NCBI GenBank assembly: GCA_903824665.1
Contig: CAIJXT010000005.1
Location: 28,050-92,049 of the forward strand
From: an uncultured Bacteroidota bacterium
GTDB lineage: Bacteria > Bacteroidota > Bacteroidia > Chitinophagales > Chitinophagaceae
DNA: 64,000 nt
Direction of reading: 5' to 3'
Below, in pieces: positions 33,441 through 47,500 of this stretch. The translations under genes were made by a program, and so were the position numbers. Position 1 is the stretch's first letter. Each line of letters begins with the position of its first letter. The notes under the pieces were generated by a model. The model made no database searches. It was not told where the DNA came from and saw only the letters and a list, made by a program, of their open reading frames with translations.

Positions 33441-35336
33441 CTATTTTACTTCTTCATACTCAGCATCAGCTACATGGCTTTCGTTTGCACCAGCGGCCTG
33501 CCCGTTACCTTCGGCGGCCTGTCCACCTGGTTGCTGACCAGCTTTGTACATATCCTCGCTGGCTGCCATCCAGGCCGCATTCAGCTTTTCTTCAGCTTTA
33601 TCTATACCGCCCAGATCTTCTGATTTTTGCGCTGCTTTCAGCTCTTCCATTGCACTTTCAATTGCAGCTCTTTTTTCAGCCGGAATTTTATCTCCGTAAT
33701 CTTTGAGCTGCTTTTCAGTATTAAAGATCAGACCATCAGCTTTGTTGAGTTTTTCAACGCGCTCACGCACTATCTTGTCACTTTCTTCATTCGCCTTTGC
33801 TTCGTTCTTCATACGTTCGATCTCTTCTTTATTAAGACCGCTCCCTGCTTCGATACGAATGTTCTGCTGCTTTCCGGTGCCTTTATCCCTTGCAGTTACA
33901 TGCAATATGCCATTAGCATCAATGTCAAAAACAACTTCGACCTGTGGAACACCACGTGGTGCCGGTGGAATACCATCGAGAATGAAACGACCCAAATTTT
34001 TGTTGTCTTTAGCCATCGGGCGTTCTCCCTGTAGTACGTTGATCTCAACACTTGGCTGGCTATCGCTGGCGGTAGAGAAGGTTTCACTCTTCTTTGTTGG
34101 TATCGTTGTGTTCGATTCGATGAGTCTGGTCATTACACCACCCATTGTTTCGATACCCAGAGAAAGCGGAGTAACGTCGAGCAACAGCACATCTTTCACA
34201 TCGCCGGTAAGAACACCGCCCTGAATAGCTGCACCAATCGCTACTACTTCATCGGGGTTTACACCCTTGTGTGGCTTTTTGCCAAAGAATTTTTCAACAA
34301 CTTCCTGTACTTTAGGGATACGGGTTGATCCACCAACAAGTATCACCTCATCGATTTCGCCGGCAGTAATACCTGCATCTTTCAACGCCTTGCGGCAGGG
34401 TTCCAGCGTACGCTCTATAAGGCTATCAGCAAGTTGCTCAAATTTTGCACGGGTAAGTTTGCGTACAAGGTGTTTTGGGGCACCGTCAATCGCTGTAATG
34501 TATGGCAGATTGATCTCTGTTTCCTGTGATGAAGAAAGTTCGATTTTTGCCTTCTCTGCAGCCTCTTTCAGGCGCTGCCATGCCATAGGATCCTTACGCA
34601 GCTCCATAGACTCGTCTTTCCGGAACTCGTCAGACAACCAATCCATGATCACCTTATCGAAATCATCTCCACCAAGGTGTGTATCACCATTTGTCGATTT
34701 AACTTCAAATACACCATCACCCAATTCAAGCACAGAAACGTCGAAAGTACCACCGCCAAGGTCAAAAACTGCGATTTTGCTGTCTTTATGCTGTTTGTCA
34801 AGACCATAGGCAAGTGCAGCTGCTGTTGGTTCGTTGATGATACGGCGAACAGTCAAACCTGCGATCTCACCAGCTTCCTTGGTTGCCTGGCGCTGTGCGT
34901 CATTGAAGTATGCAGGCACTGTGATTACAGCTTCCTTTACTTCATATCCCAGAAAATCTTCAGCAGTTTTCTTCATTTTCTGCAGAACCATTGCAGAGAT
35001 TTCCTGTGGGGTATACAACCTGCCATCTATATCTACGCGTGGTGTGTTATTATCTCCCTTTGTAAGGTTGTAAGTAAAATGAGATATTTCGTTTGTTACC
35101 TCATCGAAACGACGTCCCATAAAACGTTTTATGGACTGGATAGTGTTGTGCGGGTTAGTGATTGCCTGACGCTTAGCCGGGTCTCCTACCTTACGCTCAC
35201 CATTTTTGAGGAAAGCGACAACAGATGGTGTTGTGCGACGACCCTCGTCATTTGCGATTACCACCGGCTCGTTGCCTTCCATTACCGAAACACATGAGTT
35301 GGTAGTTCCTAAGTCAATTCCTATAATCTTTGCCAT
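33441..35336 (-). CDS. dnaK: Molecular chaperone DnaK (Hsp70)
   Basis: Full-length Hsp70 of 631 residues. The ATPase domain opens with [15 protein letters not shown] (residues 4-18) and has the phosphate loop [19 protein letters not shown] segment (here [17 protein letters not shown], about 192-208) and [13 protein letters not shown] (about 335). The substrate-binding domain begins near [16 protein letters not shown] (about 390), and the C-terminal helical lid ends in a Gly/Gln-rich stretch and DAEYEEVK. It lacks neighbouring dnaJ and grpE genes and is transcribed alone, ending at a strong terminator. No CIRCE-type operator was seen upstream. Confidence 0.98.
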   Translation of the reverse strand: MAKIIGIDLGTTNSCVSVMEGNEPVVIANDEGRRTTPSVVAFLKNGERKVGDPAKRQAITNPHNTIQSIKRFMGRRFDEVTNEISHFTYNLTKGDNNTPRVDIDGRLYTPQEISAMVLQKMKKTAEDFLGYEVKEAVITVPAYFNDAQRQATKEAGEIAGLTVRRIINEPTAAALAYGLDKQHKDSKIAVFDLGGGTFDVSVLELGDGVFEVKSTNGDTHLGGDDFDKVIMDWLSDEFRKDESMELRKDPMAWQRLKEAAEKAKIELSSSQETEINLPYITAIDGAPKHLVRKLTRAKFEQLADSLIERTLEPCRKALKDAGITAGEIDEVILVGGSTRIPKVQEVVEKFFGKKPHKGVNPDEVVAIGAAIQGGVLTGDVKDVLLLDVTPLSLGIETMGGVMTRLIESNTTIPTKKSETFSTASDSQPSVEINVLQGERPMAKDNKNLGRFILDGIPPAPRGVPQVEVVFDIDANGILHVTARDKGTGKQQNIRIEAGSGLNKEEIERMKNEAKANEESDKIVRERVEKLNKADGLIFNTEKQLKDYGDKIPAEKRAAIESAMEELKAAQKSEDLGGIDKAEEKLNAAWMAASEDMYKAGQQPGGQAAEGNGQAAGANESHVADAEYEEVK

Positions 35337-35486
35337 GTTTTTTGTTATTTACCTACTCCAATCAATCGATATGCCATTCTTTTTTTCCTGAAATTATGGC
35401 AGAAATGCTGTCAAAAACTGAGCAAAATGCACTCAATCAGTGACAAAACGAACGGCAATAGTATTCCGCTGCTCGCGAATTGACAT

Positions 35487-35516
35487 AAAAAGAGGCTGCT
35501 CTAAAGGGCAGCCTCT
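35487..35516 (-). terminator. Intrinsic terminator of the giant gene
   Basis: On the minus strand arms AGAGGCTGC and GCAGCCTCT (35491-35499/35508-35516) with an 8-base loop, then a T run (35487-35490 complement). It lies 36 bases after the stop of the 15.9 kb gene. Confidence 0.85.
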
Positions 35517-35552
35517 TCCATTAATGTGGAATAGATTTTTAATATTAACTCA

Positions 35553-38500
35553 CTACGGGTTGTATACAAGCCTGATCATTGCTTTACTTCCATTACTTCC
35601 TTCAAATGTTCCCATGTATACCCCTGCTGCCAGATCGTGTGGCAAAGATATAGCCATAGATGTCCTTGTGATTGGGTAACGGTTTACCTCTTTCCCATCC
35701 AGCGTATACAATGTAAACGTTCCTGTCACCGAAGTTTCTACTGTAAGTATGCCGGATGTAGGATTGGGGAAGACAACAATCGACGCTTCGGAAGGTGTCT
35801 GCGGCCCGGAAGAAGCAGGGTTACCCGGTTTAAGTGCAATTACAGTAAGGCTGTGAGTAGACCTGCAACCAGTACTCAATGTGTATGAAATCAAAGTAGC
35901 TCCTGCACTTATCCCACGGGCAGACCCTGTACTCGCATTGATTGTGGCAACGGGCAGGTTACTACTGCTCCATGTTCCGCCGCCAGGCGAACAAGTGAGC
36001 GTAGTATTCGCAGCTTCAAGCACTGTGGCTGCACCCGAAATTGCTCCCGGTGCCGACAGGACAGTCTGGGTTTGCGTTTTATAACACCCTGCACTCACCA
36101 GATAAGTTACGGTAGTTGTTCCGGCACTGATTCCGGTGATGTCACCCGTGTTTTCATCAATAGTAGCCTTCGCCAGATTGCTGCTTGACCAGGTTCCATC
36201 AGCTGTCGCATTTGCAAGTGTTACGGTCGCACCAGAACAAACATTGGCAGTACCGGTAATTGTCGCCACTGCTCCATTTACCGTTACTTCTGTCACTGTA
36301 TAACATCCTGAACTGATCGCATAAGTAATATTGGCAGTGCCTGTGCTCAACCCTTTCATCAAACCGCTAACCGAATTTACAGGTATGCGGGCCACATTGC
36401 TCGAACTCCAAACTCCGCCCGGTGTAGCATTGGTGAGCAAAACTACTGATACCGGCTGACCGGTACACAGCAGCGCAGTGCCTGAGTTGGCCGTAACTGC
36501 AGCATTTACAGTTACCTCTTGGGTTCGGCTGCAATTATTTGCGTTGGTATAGCTGATCGTTGCATTGCCAACCCCGATGCCAGCAACCACCCCAGTACCC
36601 GAATTGACCGTCGCTATGGCGGGAGCTGAAGAACTCCACACACCACCTGCAGGCGATGATGCCAAAGTACCTGCACTACCTGCACAAATCAAAGATACAC
36701 CGCTGATAACAGCAGGCAGAGTGTTAACCGTCACAATAGCACTCGTTAGGCAACCACTCAACGTATAGGTGACGCTGGTTGTACCGCCACTGATACCGGT
36801 AACAACACCTGTAGATGCATCAATACTACCCTTCGCTGGCAAACTGCTCGTCCAGACACCTCCACCGGGAGTAGAATTAAGTGATGTAGTGCTTCCTATA
36901 CAAACAGCCGTTGTTCCTGATATTGCCACAGGTGATACGTTAACTGTTACCTCACGGGTACTAAAACACCCGTTCGATGCCTGATAGGAAATTGTAGCAT
37001 TGCCGTCGTCTATGCCACGTACTATACCCAATGTTGCATTAACAGTTGCAATACTGACATTGCTCGTAGTCCATGTGCCGCCACCGGGGGTACTGGCAAG
37101 CGTAGTTGTCAGTCCTTCACATACAACTGCTGTGCCGGTTGGCGTTGTGGGCAATGCATTCACTGTCACAGTTTTAACAGCATAACAGCCATTACCCAAA
37201 ACATAGGACAAAACAGCCGTCCCGGAAGTAATTCCAGCAACAACTCCCGAACCGGAATTAACAGTCGCACGCAGCGCGTTACTACTGCTCCATGCGCCGC
37301 CACCAGGTAAAGAACTAAGTGTTGTCGCATCATTAATACAAACTGATGCCGTCCCACCAATTGCATCCGGAGTACCATTTACAGTAACTATTGTCGTAAC
37401 CCTGCATCCTGTAGATAGGGTATACGAAATAGTTGTATTGCCAGAAAAAACATCGGCATCTATACCCCTCACCACACCTGATGACGAACCAATCGTTGCA
37501 ACATCTGTCTGGCTGCTGCTCCAGGTTCCACCCGGAGTGAGGCTCGCCAGCGGTGTCGCTGCTCCCTCACAAACACTGGCAACACCAGTGATTGCCGCAG
37601 GCAGGGCATTTACCGTAACCAGCACTGTTCTGTAACATCCTGTATTGATAACATAGCTGATTGTAGCTGTTCCGTTACTTAAGCCGGCAACAACGCCTGT
37701 TGCCGAATTGACTGTAGCTTTCACAAGATTACTACTGCTCCATGTACCGCCACCTGAAGAGCTCAAAGTCGTAGTTGCGCCAACGCAAACGTCTAGTGTT
37801 CCGGTAATGGCTGGTGGCAACAAATTGACCGTCACCTCAGAAGCCGTCTGGCAGCCATCTGTTGTCGTATATGTGATCGTTGTGTTACCCGCGCTACCTG
37901 CTGAAGATACAACTCCGGTTGATGCATTCACAGAAGCAATGCCAGGATTGCTGCTTGTCCACACACCTCCGCCAGGCAAACTACTCAGCGTAGTGTTATC
38001 ATTGATACACATAGAAAGCGAACCGGAAATTGCGTCCGGCAGTACATTTACTGTAACCTCACGTGTTACGTAACAAGCTGCTGCAGACAAATAAGTAATC
38101 ATTGTTGTGCCACCTACTAATCCGGTCACAACACCGGTAGATGCGTCTACAGTTGCCACACCGGTATTGCTGCTACTCCACGCACCGCCACCTGGCAAGG
38201 CATTTAACGTTGTCACGCTACCTACACAAACAGATGCGGTACCTGTAATTCCACTGGGTAGGGGATTCACGGTTACATCCATATGCACAGTACACCCGTC
38301 ACCCAATTCGTAGGTAATTGTTGTTACACCTGTTCCGGCATTTGCATCCAATCCGGTCACAACACCTGTAGATGCGTTAACCGTTGCCACGTCCGGATCA
38401 CTGCTAGTCCATGTGCCATCGCCGGGTGTTGAAGAGAGTGCGGTTGTAGAACCTTCGCAAACCTCGTCGGTACCAGTTATTGGCGTTGGTTCCAGGTCTA

Positions 38501-41500
38501 CGGTAAACAGCTTCGTAGCAATACATCCGGTCGCCAATGTGTATGTTATTGTTGCTGTACCTTCTCCAGTACCAGTAACCTCGCCAGTAAAAGCGTCGAC
38601 GGTAGCGACAGACAAATTATTGCTGCTCCACACACCACCACCAGGGGTAGAAGTTAACGTTGTAGTACTGTTGTGACAAACCGAATTCGCACCACCAATT
38701 GCCGTAGGCAATGGATTGACCGTAACCGGCCGTGTCGCCAAACAACCTGTACTCAGAACATAGGAAATTGTCGCATTACCCGATGCTACGCCATATACCA
38801 GGCCGGTTGATGAATTTATGGTTGCGACACCTGTATTGCTGCTGCTCCACACCCCCCCAACCGTCAGTGTTGAAAATGCGGACGTATTACCAGCACAGAA
38901 AGAATTTGTACCTGTAATAGCCGCAGGAAGCGGATTAACGGTTACGACAGCAGTGCTGAAACAACCCGCACTGACAATGTATGAAATAGTGGATGTGCCC
39001 TCTGTTAATCCGGCAACCACTCCGGTGCCAACATGCACTGTGGCTTTCACCATATTACTACTGCTCCATGTACCGCCACCCGACGAGGACAGAGTTGTCG
39101 TCGATCCGATACAGGTGCTTAATGTGCCAGTAACAGCTCCGGGTGAGGTATTCACGGTCACATCCCTGGTACGGATGCAACCTGTTGCTGCCTGGTAAGT
39201 AATTGTTGACGTACCAGGGCTTGCCCCTCCATTTACAAAGCCGGTAGTGACATTTATAGTCGCAACGCTTGTATTGCTGCTTGTCCATGTTCCGCCGGAT
39301 GGTGTAGACGACAACGTAGACGTACCATTGACACATATAGCAGCAACACCACCGATGGCTGTAGGAAGGCTGTTAACCGTGACCTGCCTTGTAGCAATAC
39401 AACCATTCAGCGTATAGGTGATATTACATGTACCGGCAGTAATCCCAGTTACCACACCTGTCCCGGCATCCACACTTGCTCTGCCCGCATTACTACTCGT
39501 CCATGCACCGCCGCCGGGTGTAGTATTCAATGTCGTCGTCAGTCCGATACATACAGATGCTGTACCTGTGATTGCCGTCGGCAATGGATTTATGGTAATT
39601 TCCTTAGCTCTTTGACAACCCGTAGTTGCCGTATACGTTATTGGCGTCGTTCCAGCGGTAATTGGTGTTACGAGACCAGAGGAAGAATTGATGGTCGCAA
39701 CTGCAGGAGTACCGCTGACCCACGTGCCGCCTGAAGGACTGCACGCTAGTGTAGCACTGGAACCCTCGCAAATCGCAGCCGTACCACTAATGTTCCCCGG
39801 TAGCGGGTTGATAATCTGGGTCATTACTTTGTAACAGCCTGGATTGACCTGATAGGTTATTGATGAAGTGCCGGCTACAATTCCGGTTACCACGCCTGTA
39901 TTCACATCTATTGTTGCGTTTGCCGGTATACTGCTACTCCATGTACCTGCCGGCGTAGAATTTACTAATGACGCTGTTGTACCCGGACAAATATTCGCGG
40001 TACCAGTGATCGTTGCCACCGCTGCAACCACGGTTTCTACGGTGGTAGTAAAGCATCCTGCGCTAAGCGCATAGGTAACATGCACTGTTCCTGCAACCAG
40101 TCCCCTCATAAATCCACTGGTTACGTTTACCAGTACCTTTGCCTGGTCGCTGCTAGTCCAGGTCCCACCAGGGGTGGCGTTGCTAAGCAGCAAAGCAGAC
40201 TGTGGCTGTCCAAGGCACATATAGGTCTCCCCGGTATTGGCTGTCATAGTAGGCGTCACAGTGACTACCGAACTTGTTATGCAACCATTAAGATCAGTAT
40301 ATTCGATTGTCGCATTGCCCACTCCTGAACTAGTCACTGCTCCGGTACCCATTGTGATCGTAACTGCAGCATTGTTGTTGCTGGTCCAGGTACCACCTGA
40401 CGGTGTCGCACTGAATGTAAACAAACTACCTGCACAAATTGGGTTGGGTATTGTGATTACAGGCGCTACATAAATATTTGTTGTCGTCGTCACACCCACA
40501 GCCGATGAACAGCCGTTGTCATCAGTAACTACAACACTATATACACCCGAATGGGCGGTAGTGATGCTGGTACGACTTGGATTCTGTGTCGTTGCAGTAA
40601 AGCTTGAGGGACCTGTCCATGCGAAGGCAGAATACACACCACTTCCACCGGTTGGCGTAGATGTCAATGTTAACGTGCCTCCCTCTCCGCAAACCGTTGT
40701 TGGTGACACTGTCGCCGTAATTGCCGGGTTAGTGTTTACAGTAACTATTGCCGTCGTACCGGGAGCAGACACACATCCGCTTGCATCCGTTGCGGTGAAG
40801 CTATATACCCCTGCGTGTGCACCGGTAACATTTGTTCTGCTGGTATTTTGTGTTGAAGCCGTAAATCCGGAAGGACCGGTCCACTCAAAATCAGTGTATA
40901 CCCCGCTGCCACCGACTACACCCGAGTTTAGCACAATGGTACCACCCTCACACACTGCTGATGGAACTACAGTAGCAGTTGCAATAGGTGATGGATTGAC
41001 AGAAACTGCAGATGTTGCTGTTGATGTAAATCCATTTCCATCGGTGATCGTTACGGTATATACCACAGTAGCTGCCACCGTACCAGTAGTAGGCGAAGCG
41101 ACAACAGAAGCCCCTGTCGTTGCTGACAAGCCTGTTGAAGGCGCCCAGGTATAGGTAAGTGGTGCATCTCCCGAACCACTTGCTGTAAGACCGGTAGGCT
41201 CACCGGAACAAACCGTAGAGGTCAATGGAAGCACATTCACACTGGGCGCTGACGATGACAATCCGGTAAAATCAGAAGTTGCATCGGTAAGTCCACCAGC
41301 TGTGATAAAATCTGATACTGTATTCGCTGCCCCAAACCGCACCCATGGTAAACTACCATCGTACTGGCCTGCCGAAATGCTGCTCTCTGTTCCAACAATA
41401 TCAGCCGAATTGTAGGTAGCAGTCAGTGAATAAACAGGCGTTGTTATATCAGACACATTTACACTCCAATATCTGGCCAGGTAATCGGTTGTGTTGGTAT

Positions 41501-44500
41501 TCTCCGGATGTATGACATTCTTTACACTTGCGCCCACGTATGCGCTGCCGCCCGGTGTACCCGATGTTACATTTACCGTTATAGGGCTGAATATAGGTGT
41601 ATTGTCGCCAACAGGAAACACATACGATCCGGTGGCAGTAAAGCGCTTACGCAACTCGCCGGCACCATTTGTCACTATCATATTACCCGATGCAGGAGAA
41701 CCAGCTACTGCGGCCGCTGTAGTACCTAGAGTAAGGTTGTTGCTGCCAAGGGTAAGTCGTCCTGCAGTAAGTGTCAATGTACCATTCACAATCGGATCGC
41801 CTGTTAATGAGAACCCACCGGCATTATTGAGCTGAAGGTTACCTAATGTTGCTCCCGATATGGTTCCGCCGGAGCCTACCATCGTAATTCTTCCAGATGC
41901 AGTTACGCTGTGTGTACCCGTGCCTGCGATGTTTCCATTAACAGTGATGGTACGGTTGTTATCAGCCAGGAGCGAACTCGGAGATAATGTCAATGTGCCG
42001 GTAACAGTAATGGTAGCCGCAGCTGCAACAGTGTTGGAACCACTGGTGTTACTGTTGGCAAGTCCGCCATTATAGATACCCGATATAATCGTTTGCCCAC
42101 CGGCAGCTCTGTTGTATTCAACTGCCTGTGTCCATGTTTTGGCTGTCGTGATAGGTGTCGCTGCTGAGCTCGCTGTTTTAATTGTTCCACCTCCACTGAT
42201 ACTTGACAGGGTACCGGTCAGCGTATTTGTGCCCATATCCAGAATCGCCGTTCCGCTTCCGGTTGTAAGGCCTGCATTAACAACAAGGTTACCGCCAGCG
42301 TTGTTTGTGCCACTCGAGTTGCTGATTGTTAGTGCATTAAAGGTTCCCTGTACAATCGTCTGGCCGCCATCTGACTTATCATAGGTTACAGTACCCGCTA
42401 TAGACTTCCCTGAGGGAATCGGTGTTGCCGAAGTACTTTGGGTACGAATGGTACCCCCAGCGGTATTCGTAACAGTAAGCGCAGAGAAATTGTTAGTCCC
42501 CATGTTCAATATACCGTTGGTGCCATTTGTTGTAAACGTTCCGGTTACTGTCAGCGATCCAACAGCAGTGTTGGTTCCACTTGTGTTACCACAGGTAAGT
42601 GTCTTGTAGGTACCTGCCGGAATAAACTGACCACCAGTGGTACGACCAAAGGTCACAAGACCCGTAGTACCAGACCAATTATAACCAGAAGGAATAGCCG
42701 GATTCACTGTGCATGACGTACTCACGCTACCATTGTTGGTGACAGAAACAGGACTTCCGCCTAGCGCAAATGTCGACAATGCAAACGTTCCACCACTGGC
42801 TATACTTAATGTTCCATTTACCGTAACATCTCCACCCGCTGTTTTCGTATTGGCTGTGTTGGTAAATGCCAGATTGTTGTAGGTAATGCCACCCACCAAA
42901 TTGTCAGAATTGTTCGTATATGTAAATGTGTTTGTACCAGTCGCAAATGCACCTATTCCCGTGGCAGTAACAATGAAGTCACTAGACAAATTAATAGCAC
43001 CGTTTTGCAGTGTAATCGTCGGAGACCCTGTTCTAATAACACTCAATCCTAGTCTAGCAAACGAGCCAGTCACGAGAGTTTGCGCACCTGTTCCATCGTA
43101 ATTTACAGTACCTCCCCATGTCAGACCGGAGGGCAAAGGATTACTGCTTGAATTCTGAGTTCTTAGCGTTCCGGTAAGGGTAGGTGTAAAGGATCCAGAC
43201 AGAACGTTTATTCCCATGTCTAGATTACCATTGGTTCCGGTTCCTGTCACCGTAAATGTTGTCGATACGGCAATATTGCCCGTGACCGTATTCGTTCCAC
43301 TCGTATTGGCACACGCTATCGATTTATAGGTACCTGCCGGGATAAACTGAGCCCCGGCTGTCCTTGCAAAACTTATCCTGCTCGTTCCTCCGCTACCACT
43401 CCAGTCTTTGCTCGCCGGGATCGCCGGATTCACAGTGCAACTCGTACTGATTGTACCGTTGTGCGTCAGCGAAGATAAACTACCCAAGAGCTGGTTAACA
43501 CCAAAGTCAATCGTACCGCCACTGGTAGTGGTAAGCGCGCCGTTGACGGTTGCAGTACCACTCACTGTATTGGTGCCGCTGGTATTCAAAAAGCTCAGGT
43601 CATTATAAGTTCCCGCTGGCAGCGTCTGCGCGCCGTTTGTCCTGATAAATACAAGTGCACCACCCCACGTCTTACTAGCTGGTATCGCCGGATTTACAGA
43701 GCATATCGTGTGTATCGTTCCACTGTTGGCAGGCACCAGAGTTGCGCCCAGCAGCTGGTGTGCAGCGTTTCCAAATCTCAATGTGCCACCCGCTGTTGTT
43801 GTCAATGTAGCATTTGCTGTTATAGTCCCGCTTACCGTATTTGTACCCGATGTGTTCAACACCGTAAGATTGTTGGTATAGGTACCAGCCATCACTGTCT
43901 GCCCACCTGTAGTTACTGCATAAATAACCGTCCCTGTGCCACCCCACGTCTTACCTGTCGTAAATGGTGTGGCAGAGGTATTACTCGTTTGTATTGTACC
44001 ATTGTTACTGATTGTCGTCATCGTGCCCGACATCGCAAAAGTAGACATATCCATTGTCGCACTGGCATTGGCTACAGTCAGACCGGTGTTAACCACCAGT
44101 GCACCACCCGCGGTATTGGTACCGCTGGTATTGTCATTCCTTAATGTTGCATAAGTACCCTGTACTACTGTCTGACCTCCGGTTCCGGCATTATAATTCA
44201 CAGTGCCACCCCAGGTTTTGCCCGTTGGTATTGGTGTTGCGCTGGTATTCTGTGTCTTCAGCACACCGGTCAGTGTAGGTGTAAATGCTCCCGACAATAC
44301 GTTGGCACCCATATCCAGCGTGCCATTGGCTCCGGTTCCGGTAACTGTAAACGTTGTTGATACAGAAATACTACCAGTCACCGTATTCGTTCCGCTCGTA
44401 TTGGCACACGCTATTGATTTATAGGTACCAGCCGGCAAAAACTGTGCTCCGGCTGTTCTTGCTAAACTTATCCTGCTCGTTCCTCCGCTACCACTCCAAT

Positions 44501-47500
44501 CTTTGCTCGCCGGGATTGCCGGATTCACAGTGCAACTGGTACTGATTGTACCATTGTGTGTCAGCGTTGATAAACTACCCAAAAGTTGGTTAGCACCAAA
44601 GTCTGTAGTTCCACCATTTGTGGTGATCAATGCACCATTTACAGTCGCTGTACCACTCACCGTATTGGTTCCGCTGGTGTTCAGAATCGATAGATTGTTA
44701 AATGTGCCTGCTGGCAAGGTCTGCGCACCGGCCGTTGCCGAATAGCTTACCAATCCGCCCCATGTTTTACTAGCTGGTATCGCCGGATTCACAGTGCATA
44801 TCGTTAGTATCGTTCCGCTGTTGGCAGGCACCAGAGTTGCGCCCAGCAGCTGGTGTGCAGCATTTCCAAACCTCAATATGCCACCTGCTGTTGTTGTCAA
44901 TGTAGCATTTGCTGTTATTGACCCGCTTACCGTATTGGTACCCGATGTATTCAATACCGTAAGATTGTTGGTATAGGTACCGGCCATCACCGTCTGCCCA
45001 CCTGTAGTTACTGCATAAATAACCGTCCCTGTGCCACCCCACGTTTTACCGGTGGTAAATGGTGTTGCAGACGTATTGCTTGTTTGTATCGTTCCATTGT
45101 TACTGATTGTCGTCATAGTGCCCGACATCGCAAAGGTCGACATATCCAATGTTGCGCTGGCGTTGGCTACATTCAGCCCGGTGTTAACCACCAGTGCACC
45201 ACCCGCGGTATTGGTACCGCTGGTATTGTCATTTCTTAATGTTGCATAAGTACCCTGTACTACTGTCTGACCTCCGGTTCCGGCATTATAATTCACAGTG
45301 CCACCCCAGGTTTTTCCCGTTGGTATTGGTGTTGCACTCGTATTCTGTGTTTTAAGCACACCTGTCAGTGTAGGTGTAAATGCTCCCGACAATACGTTGG
45401 CACCCATATCCAGAGTACCATTGGCTCCGGTTCCGGTAACTGTAAACGTTGTTGATACAGAAATACTACCAGTCACCGTATTCGTTCCGCTTGTATTGGC
45501 ACACGCTATCGACTTGTAAGTACCAGCCGGCAAAAACTGTGCTCCTGCTGTCCTTGTCAAACTCACCAGACTCGTACCACCAGACCCGGTCCAGGTTTTC
45601 CCAGAAGGTATAGCAGGATTCACAGTGCAACTGGTACTGATTGTACCATTATGCGTCAGTGTTGATAAACTACCCAGAAGTTGGTTGGCACCAAAGTCAA
45701 TAGTTCCACCATTTGTAGTGATCAATGCGCCATTGACGGTTGCTGTTCCGCTCACTGTATTGGTTCCGCTGGTATTCAGAAACGACAGATTATTATATGT
45801 CCCGGCTGGCAATGTTTGCGCACCCGTGGTAGACGAATAACTAACCAACCCACCCCAGGTTTTACCCGAGGGTATCGCCGGATTTACTGAGCATACTGTC
45901 AGTATAGTACCACTGTTGGCAGGCACCAGAGTTGCACCCAGCAGCTGGTGTGCAGCATTTCCAAACCTCAATATACCACCCGCAGTTGTTGTCAGCGTGC
46001 CGTTTGCTGTGATTGTTCCGCTTACTGTATTTGTGCCCGATGTGTTCAACACCGTAAGATTGTTGGTATAGGTACCGGCCATTACTGTCTGACCGCCGGT
46101 AGTCACTGCATAAACCACAGTCCCTGTTCCGCCCCAGGTCTTACCTGTCGTAAATGGTGTTGCAGATGTATTGCTGGTTTGTATCGTACCACTGTTACTT
46201 ATTGTTGTCATCGTGCCCGACATCGCAAAGGTCGCCATATTCAATGTCGCACTGGCGTTGGCTACTGTAAGCCCGGTATTCACCACCAATGCACCACCGG
46301 CTATATTGGTACCGCTGGTATTGTCATTTCTTAAAGTTGCATAAGTACCCTGTACTATAGTCTGGCTGCCGGTTGTTGCATTATAGTTCACGGTACCGCC
46401 CCATGTCTTACCTGTAGGTATTGGTGTTGCACTCGTATTCTGTGTTTTCAGCGATCCTGTCAGCGTGGGCGTAAACGCACCCGACAACACATTCGCACCC
46501 ATATCCAGTGTACCGTTGGCACCTGTTCCTGTAACCGTAAATGTTGTAGATACAGCTATACTACCTGTCACCGTATTCGTTCCGGTCGTATTGGCACACG
46601 CAATCGACTTATAGGTACCCGCCGGTATAAATTGCGCTCCGGATGTTGCACCAAAACTGAGCAAGCTGGTACCGCCTGATCCTGTCCAGGTTTTTCCGGA
46701 TGGTACCGCAGGATTAACCGTACACGTAGTGGTGATCGTACCATTATGTGTAAGCGAAGATAAACTGCCAAGCAATTGATTTGTGCCCATTGCCACTGTG
46801 CCGCCATTAGTTGTCACCAATGCACCATTCACCGTTAGATCACCACTGGCGGTAACAGTTCCCGAGGTGTTATTAAGTGTTACATTATTATAGGTCCCGG
46901 AAGGGATCGTCTGGCTACCGGTAAGACTATTGAATATAACCGTACCAGCCCAGGTCTCTCCGGCGGGTATGGCTGGTGCTACAGAACATACTGTCAGGAT
47001 TGTACCATTGTTTACGGGAGTTATTGTTGCGCCCAGCAATTGATGCGACGCTGTACCAAAATTCAATGTACCTCCAGCCGTCGTCGTCAGCGTAGCGTTC
47101 GCTGTAACCGTTCCGCTTACGGTATTCACGCCAGATGTGTTCATCACAGTCAGGTTATTATTGTAGGTACCTGCCATCACTGTCTGACCACCACCTGCAA
47201 CATTATACCTCACTGTACCACTGCCACCCCATGTCCTTCCGGTTGTAAATGGTGTTGCAGATGTATTGTTGGTTGATATTGTTCCGTTGTTAGAGATCGT
47301 GGTAAGCGTACCGGCCAATGCAAATGTGGACATATCCATTGTCGCACCGGCATTGGCAATATTCAATGCGGTATTTACTGTCAATGCGGCAGCAGCCGTG
47401 CTGGTTCCACTGGTATTATCCAACCTCAGCGTTCCGTATGTGCCCTGCACTATCGTCTGGGCTCCGGTTGCAGCATTGTAATTTATAGTCGTTGCCGCAT

